Positions 23,026-33,973 of a stretch of DNA of 64,000 nt are shown here, piece after piece. The stretch covers positions 27,058,132 to 27,122,131 of the forward strand of contig NC_082687.1 of NCBI RefSeq assembly GCF_949987515.2, read 5' to 3'. Each line of letters opens with the position of its first letter. Within the stretch, counting starts at the first letter, position 1. This stretch comes from Delphinus delphis. Lineage: Eukaryota; Chordata; Mammalia; Artiodactyla; Delphinidae. The position numbers were made by a program, and so were the translations under genes. The notes beneath the pieces were generated by a model. That model made no database searches. It was not told where the DNA came from and was given only the letters and a program-made list of their open reading frames with translations.

Positions 23026-23232
23026 TTTTTTTTTTTTTTTGCGGCACGCGGGCCTCCTACTGCCGTGGCCCCTCCCGTTGCGGAGCACAGGCTCCGGATG
23101 CGCAGGCTCAGCGGCCATGGCTCACGGGCCCAGACGCTCCGCGGCATGTAGGATCTTCCCGGACCGGGGCACGAACCCGTGTCCCCTGCATTGGCAGGCG
23201 GACTCTCAACCACTGCACAACCAGGGAAGCCC
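23026..23232 (-). mobile_element. CHR-family SINE, short form, antisense
   Basis: On the + strand it has a T-run, 'gcggcacgcgggcc', 'ctcagcggccatggctcacg' and the head 'caaccagggaagcc'. The duplication ccttattacttt lies at 23014-23025 and 23233-23244. Its head faces the head of the next SINE 71 bp away. Confidence 0.95.
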
Positions 23233-23303
23233 CCTTATTACTTTGTAAACTGTGTCAAATGTTCAGTGGTTGGGATTTCTGCTGTTAACACTACTTATAC
23301 TAG

Positions 23304-23641
23304 GGGCTTCCCTGGTGATGCGGTGGTTAAGAATTCGCCTGCCAATGCAGGGGACACGGGTTCGAGCCCTGGTCTGGGAAGATCCTACGTGCCTCAGAGC
23401 AACTAAGCCTGTGCGCCACAACTACTGAGCCTGCGCTCTAGAGCCCACAAGCCACAACTACTGAGCCCGCAAGCCTAGAGCCCGTGCTCCGCGACAAGAG
23501 AAGCCACCGCAATGAGAAGCCCTCGCACCACAACAAAGAGTAGCCCCCCCTCTCCCCAACTAGAGAAAGCCAGCGTGCAGCACCAAAGACCCAATCCAGC
23601 CAAAAATAAATAAACAGATAAAACATTAAAAAAACAAACAA
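23304..23641 (+). mobile_element. CHR-family SINE, long form
   Basis: The head is gggcttccctggtgatgcgg, followed by 'gggttcgagccctggtctgg', 'cacaactactgagcc' units and 'gacccaatccagccaaaaat', with an (aaat)n tail. The perfect duplication tacttatactag lies at 23292-23303 and 23642-23653. Confidence 0.95.
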
Positions 23642-23653
23642 TACTTATACTAG

Positions 23654-24825
23654 CTGTCTGTTTTCTCTGGAAATGCTGCACATATGTTATCTCTTTTATG
23701 GACGCAAAAGAAATTTGTCAGTTTGCTATGCCAGATTATCTGCATTTTCCCCTTTTTGGGGGGAATAAGAGAGGAGTGGCAGTGGTGGGGTACAGGTTCT
23801 TCATTTCTTTCCTCCCTACCAATACATGAAAGGGCTCATTTACCCATATACTTGCAAAGATTGAATGTCATGATTGAAAGTAGTGTTGGCCGTCAGGCAT
23901 AAAAGGTATTATTTAAAATTTCTGCTCATTACTGGTGACATTGAATTTCGTGTGTGTGCGTTTATTCGTGGATGGGTGATGCTCACCCACACTGGGGCGA
24001 GCCATCTGCTTTGCTCAGGCTACCAACTGGAATGTAATCTCTTCTGGAAGCACTTCACAGCTCTACCTAGAAATGAGTCTTAATGCGATATCTAGGTGTC
24101 CCATGACCCAGTCAAGTTCATGTGTAAACTTAACCATTACAGGCACATTGTCTCACATCCCTGCCCATCCTGACGATCAGCTGTCGTCCACTCTTTGGTT
24201 TTGTTTTGGCTTTAACTGATTTTTTTCTGATCGTAAAAGTAAGTTATGCTAAATGAAGATGATTTTGAAAATAGTGAAAATCATTGGTTACTCTTTTGGC
24301 AGGGGGCTTACCTTCCAAACTGTTTTGTGGGCACGTGCATACCTTTCTCATGCTTTCAGTAAGTTCACGAGTTGACCACGTGTCTTGTTTCTTCACACTG
24401 GCGCCTCCTCCCTCTGAACAGGGCCAGTTTGCGGGAGGTCCCAACTTGTGTCAGGATATGCCCTGAGAGGCCTGGATCGTGTGGGCTCTGCTGTCTGGGA
24501 TCTTGGTGTATATGTTGACGTTGCCCTTGAGGAAGCATGAAGCCAAGAGACAGACCTCGCTGCCCAACCTGACAGCTTTGCTACGTTGGCTTTGTGTCCT
24601 CCTTCCTGTTGGCGGTGGGTTCCTCCGTGTAGCTCCTTCAGGATGCTTTCCTTTCTTTCCCAGGGCTGCCCACAAAACCTTTGTGGAAAATTCCTGATCT
24701 CTCCTTTACATTTCAACACCATCAAGAAAGACACTTTGATTATTTGCATGTATTTTGTAAGGGCATCGCGAGGAAAGGGTGTCGTGGCCCAGTTGTGGTG
24801 GCCTCTGTAGTCTGCATTCCCTGCG
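23654..24825. other. Intronic stretch without recognised features
   Basis: Overlapping short open frames on both strands at 24244-24947 show no known protein. 24180-24300 may be old L1M debris ('ctgatcgtaaaagtaagtta'). Nothing else was recognised. Confidence 0.35.
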
Positions 24826-25055
24826 GTGAGGCAGCAGATTGTGATGGTTTAGACCTAAAGCTGGCTGCAGGCTTCAAATCCTGGCTCCACGATTTAACCC
24901 TCTGGACCTCTTTATGTCTTCTTGTGCTTGACCGTAATAGGCAGTGAGAAATGCGTGCCTCCCGGGGTGTGGTGAGGATTGAAGGAACTCATGCATGCCA
25001 AGTACTTCCTTGGAGCAGTGACCAGCACATCGGAGGTGCTGAATAAATATTCCGT
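24826..25055 (+). mobile_element. MIR SINE
   Basis: In sense order: 'caggcttcaaatcctggctc', 'cacgatttaaccctctggac', 'tgtggtgaggattgaaggaa', 'agcagtgaccagcacatcgg', 'aggtgctgaataaatattcc'. Nearly the full MIR length, diverged. Confidence 0.7.
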
Positions 25056-25309
25056 GGCTGTTGCACATACCTCAACCATGTGGGAGCCCTGGACTGGAAA
25101 CGATTTTCTAGTCAGTGATGAGTGTTAACATTTCTTTATGTTGAACATAGTTCCTTACATTAAAATGGCCCATCTCATGAGCTCAGGCTCTGCCTGCTGC
25201 AGTGTTTTTCAGTGGACTGGTTTCTGCCTTTAGGGACTTTTTTGTGGAATTTTGTGTGTCAACATGGAAAAATCTTTAGAAGTAATTTTGGCATTTAAAG
25301 ATGTGTTTT

Positions 25310-26184
25310 TTTTTTTTTTTAAATTATTTTAAAAAAGTGGATGTATAGTCGACTTACGACGTGTAAGTTTCTGGTGTACAGCAAAGTGATTCAGTTATAC
25401 ATACTCTTTTTCATATTCTTTTCCATTATGGCTTATTACAAGATATTGAATATAGTTCCCTGTGCTATACAGTAGGACCTCGTTGTTTATCTATTTTATA
25501 TATAGCAGTCTGTATCTGCTAATCCCAAACTGCTCATTAATCTCTCCTCCACCCCCTTTCCCCTTTGGTAACCATAAGTTTGTTTTCGAAATATGTGAGT
25601 CTGTTTCGTAAGTAAGTTCATTTGCATCATTTTTTCCCAAATTTATGTAAGTGATATCATATGATATTTGTCTTTCTCTGTCTGACTTATTTCACTTAGT
25701 ATGATAATTGGTAGGTCCGTCCCATGTTGCTATAAATGGCATTATTTCATTCTTTTTTATGACTGAGTAATATTCCGTTGTATATATACACCACATCTTC
25801 TTTATCCATTCGTTTGTCGATGGACATATGGGTTGCTTCTGTGTCTTGGCTATTGTAAATAGTGCTGCTATGAACATTGGGGTGCATGTATCTTTCCGAA
25901 TTAGAGTTTTCTCTGAGTATATGCCCAGGAGTGGGATTGCTGGATCATATTGCAACTCGAGTTTTAGTTTTTTGTTTTTGTTTTTGGCTGCGCTGCGTGG
26001 CTTGTGGGATTCTAGTTCCCTGACCAGGGATTGAACCCAGGCCCTTGGCAGTGGGAGTGTGGAGTCCTGACCACTGGACTGCCAGGGAATTCCCTCATTT
26101 TTAGTTTTTTTAAGGAACCTCTATAGTGTTCTCCATCATGGCTGTACCACTTTACATTCTCCCCAGCAGTGTAGGAGGGTTCCT
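25310..26184 (-). mobile_element. L1 3' end with ORF2 C-terminus, antisense, nested SINE
   Basis: On the + strand it goes from the 3' UTR ('gtttctggtgtacagcaaag', 'ccctgtgctatacagtagga') into ORF2. On the - strand 25692-25955 reads [21 protein letters not shown] very short SINE interrupts it at 25974-26095, after which the L1 resumes ('aaggaacctctatagtgttc') to its truncation point. The flanking duplication is aaagatgtgttt near 25297 and aaaggatgtgttt near 26185, differing by one base. Confidence 0.88.
25974..26095 (-). mobile_element. CHR-related SINE, very short form, nested in L1
   Basis: On the + strand it shows 'ggctgcgctgcgtggcttgt', 'ttccctgaccagggattgaa' and the head 'actgccagggaattccct'. 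L1 ORF2 sequence lies on both sides, with a local 'ttttagttttt' duplication at the joints. Confidence 0.9.
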
Positions 26185-26198
26185 AAAGGATGTGTTTT

Positions 26199-27650
26199 GT
26201 ACTTGCCGGCCTTGCACTCTAGTTGTGACACATGGTGTCTGCTAACTACTTCACGGCTCTTCTCAGGGAGAATGGCTCTGCTCACAGCCTCTCTGAGGAG
26301 AAGGCTCTCTGAGGACCGTGGGACGTCCCCTCTCCTCTCCCTGAACTGGCTGATGTGACTAGGGAGGGACACTAGACAGCTCCCTCTGTCACATCCTTCT
26401 GTGGGAAAGCAGTGAGCGAGACCATTTTGAGTCTCTTGAGAATTTTACTTTGGGAACATAGATGGGATAAACAGCGGGAGCTGACGTTGAAAGAATGCAT
26501 CTCAGCTGATGTGAGGACAGTGAAAGGGCCCTCCAGGCGCTGGCAAGGCCGCAGACCCTCTGAGGAAGCAGCAGTTCCGGCAACAAGGACTGATATGAAA
26601 TAGAAGAAACCACGCAATTAGAAGTGAGAGAGAAGTAAACACTCAGAGAGAAGCCGCGTTGTAGTAACGGCGGAGAGGGCATCCCAGGGCAGGCTGTAGT
26701 GCACGTTCTCAGGACAAGTTGTTCACTATTTTTTTTTTCCTGGCTCTTTGCGATTGTATTCTCATGACTTGAGTACTCCCTGCATTCAAAGGCCCTAACA
26801 TACATGGGTCCCCGAGTACTTGTAGTCCTTTTTCCCATCTCAGGGATTCTCCCCATTTTGTTCCTGATGCCTCAGTGTCTCCCCTGTGGTTTACAGTGAT
26901 AAAAATTTAACTCACTTTTTGGGACCCTGTTCAACTCCCATTCTGTGCTGTGTTTTTCTGATGACTTTACTGTTTTTTTTGAGTTTGTCTTCCACTGAAC
27001 TCCTATGAAGTTTGTCGTCTGGACCCCGTGTGCAGGATGTGACGGTGATCTCTCTCCGATGGGGGTCGTGGACTTGTGGCAGTTCTTGTGATCCTGGTTT
27101 AACTCAGGGCACAAACAGGGAGGTTTTAGCCCCTCCTAAGGGTGAGTCTTACTTGATTTAAAATTTTAAAGGAAATTAATATTGAAGTGTTTGAGAGAAA
27201 CGGGAGAGTTATACAGTAACTCTTGGCTTTCGTCGGCAACCAAGTATCTAGTCTGTGCCATGAAATGGTGATACAGTGGCCAAAGGGTGGGAAAGCTTAT
27301 ATTCAATAAACCAGATGAACACCTGACATCTAAATCCCTGCTAATATTTACTTTGGGCCTTAAGCATACGCTGTGGTTAACAAGGTGGCTTTTCTTGACA
27401 TTATCCCCTGTATGTGGTTTTATTTGTTTTTCTGTCTCCCCTTTTTTCAGACATTTTGGAAAGCACTTTGTTTGCCAGATTACTATCTTCAGTACCAAAA
27501 TGTTTGAATAATATTACGTTTCGTCATTGAGCTTAAATACCTGATCCGGAAGAACGATACTTGCAAGTAGTGTTCTTCTACCGTATATTGCCTTGAACCT
27601 CAAAGTTACCCTATTTTCCTTAAAAAAAAAAAAAAAAAATCATGGTGTAT
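26199..27650. other. Intronic stretch without recognised features
   Basis: The frame 26389-26856 (-, 155 codons) is the longest here, but it shows no recognisable domain and overlaps other frames. A short poly(A) lies at 27621-27638, just before the MLT1 LTR. Confidence 0.35.
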
Positions 27651-27651
27651 T

Positions 27652-28062
27652 TGTTTCCTAGGGTTGACATAACAAACTACCACAGACTGGGTGGCTGAAG
27701 CAACAGAAATGTATTGTCTCATAGCTCTGGAGGTTAGAAGTCCAAGATCAAGGTGTTGGTAGAATTGGTTTGTTTTGAGGGCTGGGAGGGTAGGATCTGT
27801 CCCAGGCCTCGCTCCTTGATTGTAGATGGACATCTTCTCCCTGTGTCTCTTCACCTTGTCTTCCCTGTACGCATGTTTCTGTGTCCAAATTTCCCCTTTT
27901 TTCAAGGACGCCAGTCATTGGATTAGCGCCCACCCTAATGACCTCACTTTAATTTGATGACCTCTGTAAAGACCCTATCACCAAACAAGGTCACATTCTG
28001 AGATACTGTGGGATAGGACTCCAATACAGGAATTTCGGAGGGACACAGTTGAACCCATACAA
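27652..28062 (-). mobile_element. MLT1-type solo LTR (ERVL-MaLR), antisense
   Basis: On the + strand: 'tcctagggttgacataacaa', 'actaccacagactgggtggc', 'ggacgccagtcattggatta', 'gcccaccctaatgacctcac', 'aaagaccctatcaccaaaca' and 'cacagttgaacccatacaag'. This is the full antisense layout of an MLT1 LTR. No retroviral genes lie beside it. Confidence 0.85.
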
Positions 28063-28214
28063 GAAGACTACTAATTACCACTGCGCCTGTAAACCAGACT
28101 TTCTTGGTACCACAGCCATGAAGCTTCAAAGGTGATTGCCATCCTTGGGGAAGTTTTTGTGTGTAGACCCCTCAGATCATTAGGTTGAGACCCCCTGAGT
28201 CTCACTAGTTGTTG

Positions 28215-28885
28215 GCATGGTTTCCAGAAATTCTTGAAAGAAGTGCTGTCATCTCTCACCTGGATCAGGGCAGGGACCGCCTCACTTGTCTTCCTGCCAC
28301 TGCTCTGGTCCATCTGTATGTAGCCTGCTCTCAGCACAGCAGCCGGAGCGATGCTGCTGAAGGTCAGGTCACATCCCTCCTCTGCTCCCAGCTCTCCAGA
28401 AGCCCCCCATCTTGCTCATAATAAAAGCTCGAGTCCTTCCTGAACTGGCCCCCGTCATCCCTGACCTTGTTTCCTCTCAGTCTTGCTGTCCTGCCCGCAC
28501 TCAGGGCCAGCCGTACCATCCTGTCCCTGTCCTGCCTCCAGATGGCCCCCTGTGTCTGGAAAGGCTTCTCCACAGTTCCCTGGGTGGCTTGCTTCTTGCA
28601 TCCTTCAGCTTTTTCACAGATGCCAGCTTTTCTGTGAGGTCTGCTCAGACCTGCACAACCTCCCCACGCATTCCCATCCCCCTAACCTTTCTTCACTTTC
28701 CTCCCTGGCACTTAACAGCTCCCAGCATACTGTGTAATTTATGTTTTATTATCTGTCTTATCTCAGATTACTGCCCCCCCCCCCGACCTGGTATGTTACC
28801 CTCTCTCATCCGTCTGTGTGATTTGTTTGTTGCTGTAACCCCTGTGCCTAGAACACTGCCTGACAAGTAAGGATAAATAAACAGC
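28215..28885 (+). mobile_element. L2 LINE, long fragment reaching the 3' end
   Basis: In L2 order: 'tctggtccatctgtatgtag', 'gctctccagaagccccccat', 'cctgaccttgtttcctctca', 'gcttttctgtgaggtctgct', 'tccctggcacttaacagctc' and 'ctagaacactgcctgacaag', ending with 'aaggataaataa'. The open frame 28412-28870 lies within it and is not a gene. Confidence 0.85.
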
Positions 28886-29024
28886 ACAAGTGGGTGTGGG
28901 TGTATAGAGTAAGGCAGAGAATACTGAGGAGGGAACACTGGGATTCTGGCCACTTGGGTTCCTGTAAGTATAGGAATGAGATGAAGGTGGATGTGATGAA
29001 GGAGGAGAACACAATGGTTTATTG

Positions 29025-29058
29025 ATTCAGGTGTGTGTGTGTGCGTGTGTGCTTGTCT
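29025..29058. repeat. Short (GT)n tract
   Basis: 'Aggtgtgtgtgtgtgcgtgt' repeats near 29031-29050. A simple repeat. Confidence 0.7.
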
Positions 29059-29368
29059 TTCATTTTAATAAATAAAATCGTGATGACTTTGTTCTTTTGT
29101 GCTACTTTATTTTTCAGAATTTACCATAAAAAGTGCATGGATAGAATGGTGACCATCCATATACCCTTTCTTGGACCCACCCGTTGTTTAGCATCTCGTG
29201 GCATTTGCTCATCTCTTGCCTTCTGTATATACATATTCCACGTGTCCTGTCTCTCACTGGCCTGTGGGGCCTGTTCTGTCCTTATTCATTTAGCCCTAAT
29301 GAAGTTTGCATAGGGTCATGTGCTATAAAACCTGCCCATGTAGGAAGTAGGGGCTCTGGGTCCAGCAC

Positions 29369-29584
29369 TTTTTTTTTTTTTTTTTTTTTTTTTTGCGGTA
29401 CGCGGGCCTCTCACTATTGTGGCCTCTCCCGTTGTGGAGCACAGGCTCCGGACGCGCAGGCTCAGCGGCCATGGCTCACGGGCCCAGCCGCTCTGCGGAA
29501 TTTGGGATCCTCCCAGACCGGGGCAGGAACCCATGTCCCCTGCATCGGCAGGCGGATTCTCAACCACTGCGCCACCAGGGAAGC
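29369..29584 (-). mobile_element. CHR-family SINE, short form, antisense
   Basis: On the + strand: a T-run of about 26, 'gcggtacgcgggcctctcac', 'ctcagcggccatggctcacg' and the head 'cgccaccagggaagcg'. It abuts L1 ORF2 sequence on the right. I found no convincing target-site duplication, so one flank may have been lost. Confidence 0.93.
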
Positions 29585-29587
29585 GCC

Positions 29588-30115
29588 CAGGTATCTTTCT
29601 GAATTAGTGTTTTCATTTTTTTCAGATATATTACCCAGGAGTGGAATTTCTGGGTCATATGGTAGTTCTATTTGTAGCTTTTTGAGAAACCTCCGTATTT
29701 TTTCCACAGTGGATGCACCAGTTTACATCCCCACCAACAGTGTAGGAGGGTTGCCTTTTCCCCACATCCTTGCCAACATTTGTTATTTGTGGTCTTTTTG
29801 ATGATAGCCATTCTGACAGGTGTGAGGTGATATCTCATGGTGGTTTTAATTTGCATTTCTCTGATGATTAATGATGTTGAGCATCTTTTCACGTGTCTGG
29901 CCATCTGTATGTCTTCTTTGGAAGAATGTCTATTCAGCTCTTATGCCCATTTCTGAATTGGGTTGTTTGTTTTTTTGATGTTGAGCTGCATGAACTGCTT
30001 GTGTATTTTGGAGATTAATCCTTTGTCAGTTGCTTCGTTTGCAAGTATTTTCTCCCATTCCGTAGGTTGTCTTTTTGTTTTGTCGATGGTTTCCTTGGTT
30101 GTGCAAAAGCTTTCA
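29588..30115 (-). mobile_element. L1 ORF2 3' fragment, antisense
   Basis: On the - strand it encodes broken ORF2 C-terminal sequence: 29668-29904 includes [20 protein letters not shown], with a nearby [20 protein letters not shown] (C-rich region). It lacks the 3' UTR that should lie to the left, where the SINE now sits. It ends on the right near 'caaaagctttcaggactacc'. Confidence 0.85.
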
Positions 30116-30317
30116 GGACTACCAGTGTTTGTTGCTCAGGTTCAGGTGTTTCTCCGGACATGTGAGCCATCTTAGTTTTCAACATGCAGTCTTGTCATCA
30201 CATTGTTTGTCAGCTCTTCTTGTTTTCTCGTGTGATTAGAGAAGGTGGAGGCTGAGAGTGTGTTATCCTGGATATTTTTCATACTTCAACACTTCCCCTT
30301 ACCGCACAACATGCGTG

Positions 30318-30318
30318 T

Positions 30319-30351
<33 letters not shown>

Positions 30352-30352
30352 T
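30318..30352. repeat. (CA)n microsatellite
   Basis: About thirteen CA units, then one 'aa' interruption and 'cacatgcgtg'. A simple repeat in non-transposon intron. Confidence 0.85.
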
Positions 30353-30711
30353 GCGTGTCCTTTGCAGCCTCTCTCTGGGTCATGCTGTCCAACTGGTGGG
30401 CCATGTATACCTCACTAACCTGGACACCTGTTACTGTCATTCTGTGCCTCACCAAGTTGTATTAAAACTGGGTTCTATGCCAAAACCTGGATTCTAGTTA
30501 GTGCTCTCCTTGAACTAGGTGTGTGAAATTGAACTAGTTGTCCAAAGTTGCACTTTCATTTCCCGACTGTTCAGTGAGGGTGAGACTGTCAGTGATTTTC
30601 AGGTTGGGTCGTGCAGGGTGTGGTCTCACTGGGAAGCACTCAGTGGGAGATGGGGACCAATTGGGCAGGGTTCTTCATCCTACCTCCACCTGAGCAGCTT
30701 TGATTATCTTT

Positions 30712-30868
30712 TCGTTCCATTACTTACTAGTTGTGAGATCTTGGACAAGTTGCTTGACCTGTGTACGTCAGTTTTCTCCTCTGTAAAGTGGGCATAATGA
30801 CAGAACCTGCCCCGTAGAGTTGCGGTGATACTCCAATGAGTCAATAAATGTAATGTGGTTAGGAGAGT
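30712..30868 (+). mobile_element. MIR SINE
   Basis: In sense order: 'cattacttactagttgtgag', 'atcttggacaagttgcttga', 'cagttttctcctctgtaaag', 'tgggcataatgacagaacct' and 'atgagtcaataaatgtaatg'. It directly precedes the MLT1 LTR. Confidence 0.8.
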
Positions 30869-30871
30869 ACC

Positions 30872-31330
30872 TGACATTATCAGGTAAGGTAGGCAGCATA
30901 ATGGCCCTCCAAAAGATGTCCCTTCCTAATTCCCTGGAACCTGTGAATGTTATTTTAGGTGGCAAAAGAGACTTAGCAGGTGCAGTTAAAGATCTTGAGG
31001 CGGTGAGATTATCCTGGGTTATCATGGTGGACCTAGTGTAATCACGGTGATCCTTAAAGGAGTAAGAGAAGGAGACGTGATGACAGAAGCAGAGGTCGGA
31101 GTGATGTGAGTGGTGGCCGGGTGCCAAGAGCAGAGGAATGTGGGCATCCTCTAGGAGCTGGAAAAGGCAAGGAAGTGGATTCTCCCCTAGATCCCCCAGA
31201 AGGAATACAGCCCCGAGAGACCCATTTTGGACTTCTGACCTCCAGAAATATAAAATAATAAATTTGTATTGTTTCAGGCCACTCAAGTTTGCGGTAGTTA
31301 CTTACCGCGGTAATAGGAAACTAATACAGA
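30872..31330 (+). mobile_element. MLT1-type solo LTR (ERVL-MaLR)
   Basis: In sense order: 'gcataatggccctccaaaag', 'aattccctggaacctgtgaa', 'ggcaaaagagacttagcagg', 'gacttctgacctccagaaat', 'ataaaataataaatttgtat' (containing the LTR AATAAA signal) and 'aataggaaactaatacagac'. No viral coding sequence is present. Confidence 0.85.
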
Positions 31331-33147
31331 CGTGTTAGCTGTTTTTACTGTTTTCACTGTAAATAAGATTTTTCTCTGAACAAAGGGATGTGTGGCCAAA
31401 GACAGTTCGAAAACCAGGAAGCTGGGTGATCGCCAGCCTGCACTTCTCATCTGACAGCCTGCTGTGGTGGGTCCTCTCTCTATATGCAGACCTTTGTCCA
31501 AGAAGACTGTCCGTGTTTGCTGAGTGCGTGCAGTGCAGCTGAAGTCTGGAATAGGGGGGTGGTGAAGGTTGAGTGGTGGTGTCCAGTGTGGACCTGCCTG
31601 TGGACTCTCTGCAGTGCCCAGGGCACTCCTTTCTTAAGTGTTCTTCATGATGAGTTGGTCACTTTGATCAACGGTTATCTGGTTGTCTGTCGTGTGTCAT
31701 ACTGGGTCTTGAGTCCAGTTTTATGCATTTGTTTTGAGGCATCTGCATCTCTGGGGACTCAGCTTGTGTTCCTTTACCCCATACATTTGTCAATTCAGGT
31801 CAATCTAGTGACGTCAGATGGTGTTTATTCTCTGATTAAGAAGAACTCACTACACAGCCACTCCGGTTGGGCTGGAAGTGGAGAGTTAGGGCCAGGAGGA
31901 CCTTGACCTAGCAGTCACAGAGACCGTGCTGGCCCTCGAGCTGCTCCTACAACAGCTTGTGATGTGGCCTTCAGGCCTCCACTAGCCCAGTAATGCATCT
32001 GGGGCTTGGGGGACGTTCGCACCACTTAAAACATGTATCCAGTGAGTTATTTTCTTGCTTTCTGACTGGTACAGAGAGGCCGGAATGCTACTCTTGTACA
32101 TAGCGCTGCTGCCAGTTCTGTAAATCTGGAAACCACGAAGGAAAATGAGAAGCCAGTCCACAGTGCTGGAGGAATTTTGTTTCACTTCCAAGTTCCTTGG
32201 ATTAACATTAGCACTATTTCCTTGGTATGAATCTGACGTGAAAGATATTAAGTTCTTAAGAGTCTGTACCCTGTTCTTTAAATAAAACACAGAAGAATTT
32301 GGGGACTTGTTTTGATGGGCAGGATGGGTAGCAAAGCTTCCCCTGGCAGAGCCTTTGCATATTTGATAATCTAGTGATTTGGGTCTCACCATGCCGAGGA
32401 ATGTGAGCTTCTAAGTGCACTTTTGCCTGTTTGGAAAAAGAGTTCAGAATCCGGTGTGGTTGGTGAAGAATCCTGAGCTTCACGTTTACTGAGTGAGAAA
32501 GGTACATTGATTTGCTGTTTCGTTTTTCTTTTCAAGCCCGGAATTAGCATGCCACGTTTCCTCAGGTATACCACTCAGTGCTTTGGTGGGGCCGAAAGTT
32601 CCAGGAGAGAGTTACAGCCTTATTCGCAGGGCCGGGCTTGTAACTTCAGGGGTTCTCATGTACCCAGAAGGCTGTTTAGCAGTGAAGTAGACCAACCCGT
32701 TTAGAGAGGTTCCCCACCCTTCCTAGTGCCTGTATGCGTCTAATAGTTCATGATCACTGAAAACTGTTCATAGGTGGCTGTGCTGTAAGAAAGAATTTTC
32801 TCATTTGTCAAACCATCAAGGGTGACCAGGGGCAATTCCTGCCAGTGTCCGGAGGTTCTCTGAACCTGGATTTAAACTGTGGTTGGATCTCTCCACGTGG
32901 TGTGCTGCTTCTCAAACTCAGCAGGTCTCAAATACAACTGCTCCTCTCTCAAACTGCTCCTAACCCTGGGAAGAGTTTTAGTGCCTGTGCTTTTCTCTCC
33001 CGTTGGTCTGCAGATTGAAGACCTAAAAGTCTTACTCTGGGAGACTCTGAAGTGGCAAGTTTATTTGAAAGTGTGCAGATCACTTCAGTTCTTTAAAGTC
33101 AGCTGTTGCATTTTGTGCACACGCAGGCTTGGCAGTATCCATCAGCG
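31331..33147. other. Intronic stretch without recognised repeats
   Basis: About 1.8 kb of unique-looking sequence. Frames at 31484-31906 (+, 140 codons) and 31982-32392 (-, 136 codons) have no recognisable domains and no splice or start context that I can support as a gene. Confidence 0.4.
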
Positions 33148-33158
33148 TATGCCAGCCT

Positions 33159-33934
33159 GTGTGGAGTAAAGGGAACCCTCCTGCACTGCTGGTGGGAGTG
33201 TAAATTGGTACAGCCACTATGGAGAACAGTATGGAGGTTCTTTAAAAAACTAAAAATAGATCTACCATATGACCCAACAATCTCACTACTGGGCATATAC
33301 CCTGAGAAAACCATAATTCAAAAAGGGTCATGTACCACAATGTTCACTGCAGCACTATTTACAATCGCCAGGACATGGAAGCAACCTAAGTGTCGATCGA
33401 TAGGTGAATGGATAAAGAAGACGTGGCACATATATACAATGGAATATTACTCAGCCATAAAAAGGAACGGAATTGAGTTCTTTGTAATGAGGTGGATGAA
33501 CCTAGAGTCTGTCATACAGAGTGAAGTAAGTCAGAAAGAGAAAAGCAAATACTGTATGTTTAACGCACATATGTGGAATCTAAAAAAAACGGTACTGATG
33601 AACCTAGTGGCAGGGCAGGAATAAAGACAGAGACGTAGAGAATGGACTTGAGGACACAGTGGGGAAAGGGTAAGCTGGGATGAAGTGAGAGAGCGGCATG
33701 GACATGCACACACTACCGAATGTAAAATGGATGGTTAGCGGGAGGCTGATGCATAACACAGGGAGATCAGCTCGGTGCTTTGTGACCACCTAGAGGGGTG
33801 GGTTAGGGAGGGTGGGAGGGAGATGCACGAGGGAGGGGATATGGGGATATATGTATACTTATAGCTGATTCACTTTGTTGTACAGCAGAAACCAACACAA
33901 CGTTGTAAAGCAATTATACTCCCATAAAGATATT

Positions 33935-33962
<28 letters not shown>
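33159..33962 (+). mobile_element. Young L1 3' end, sense, with target-site duplication
   Basis: This is a 5'-truncated L1 whose ORF2 C-terminus stays open from the truncation point to the stop at 33624. Readable residues include [20 protein letters not shown], then [22 protein letters not shown] and [13 protein letters not shown]. The 3' UTR follows to 'attatactcccataaagata' and a (TA)n tail. The perfect duplication tatgccagcct lies at 33148-33158 and 33963-33973. It is the best-preserved L1 3' end in the window but cannot move by itself. Confidence 0.93.

Positions 33963-33965
<3 letters not shown>
33938..33965. repeat. (TA)n microsatellite at an L1 tail
   Basis: About fourteen TA units follow 'gatattaaaa' at the end of the L1. 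It probably grew from the L1 tail and the 'tat' of the duplicated target site. Confidence 0.9.
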
Positions 33966-33968
<3 letters not shown>

Positions 33969-33973
33969 AGCCT

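Noticed and set aside
23304..23641. Regularly repeated 'cacaactactgagcc' units that could look like a CRISPR or satellite array
   Set aside because: These are the internal units of the long-form CHR SINE and occur at many dispersed sites. Not an array.
26389..26856. 155-codon open frame on the - strand
   Set aside because: No domain, low-complexity serine/leucine-rich composition and overlapping frames on both strands. Compatible with chance.
28412..28870. 152-codon open frame
   Set aside because: It lies within a diverged L2 LINE; the frame is not L2 ORF2 and has no recognisable domain.
29184..29801. 205-codon open frame
   Set aside because: It runs through an antisense CHR SINE and into L1 ORF2 in the wrong direction. 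The peptide is SINE translation (for example the CGAQAPDAQAQRPW string that recurs at every short-form SINE).
30872..31330. Possible endogenous retrovirus with genes
   Set aside because: Only an LTR of MLT1 type is present. There is no gag, pol or env sequence on either side.
31484..31906. 140-codon open frame
   Set aside because: Cysteine/tryptophan-rich without recognisable family, no upstream regulatory or splice context. Probably chance.
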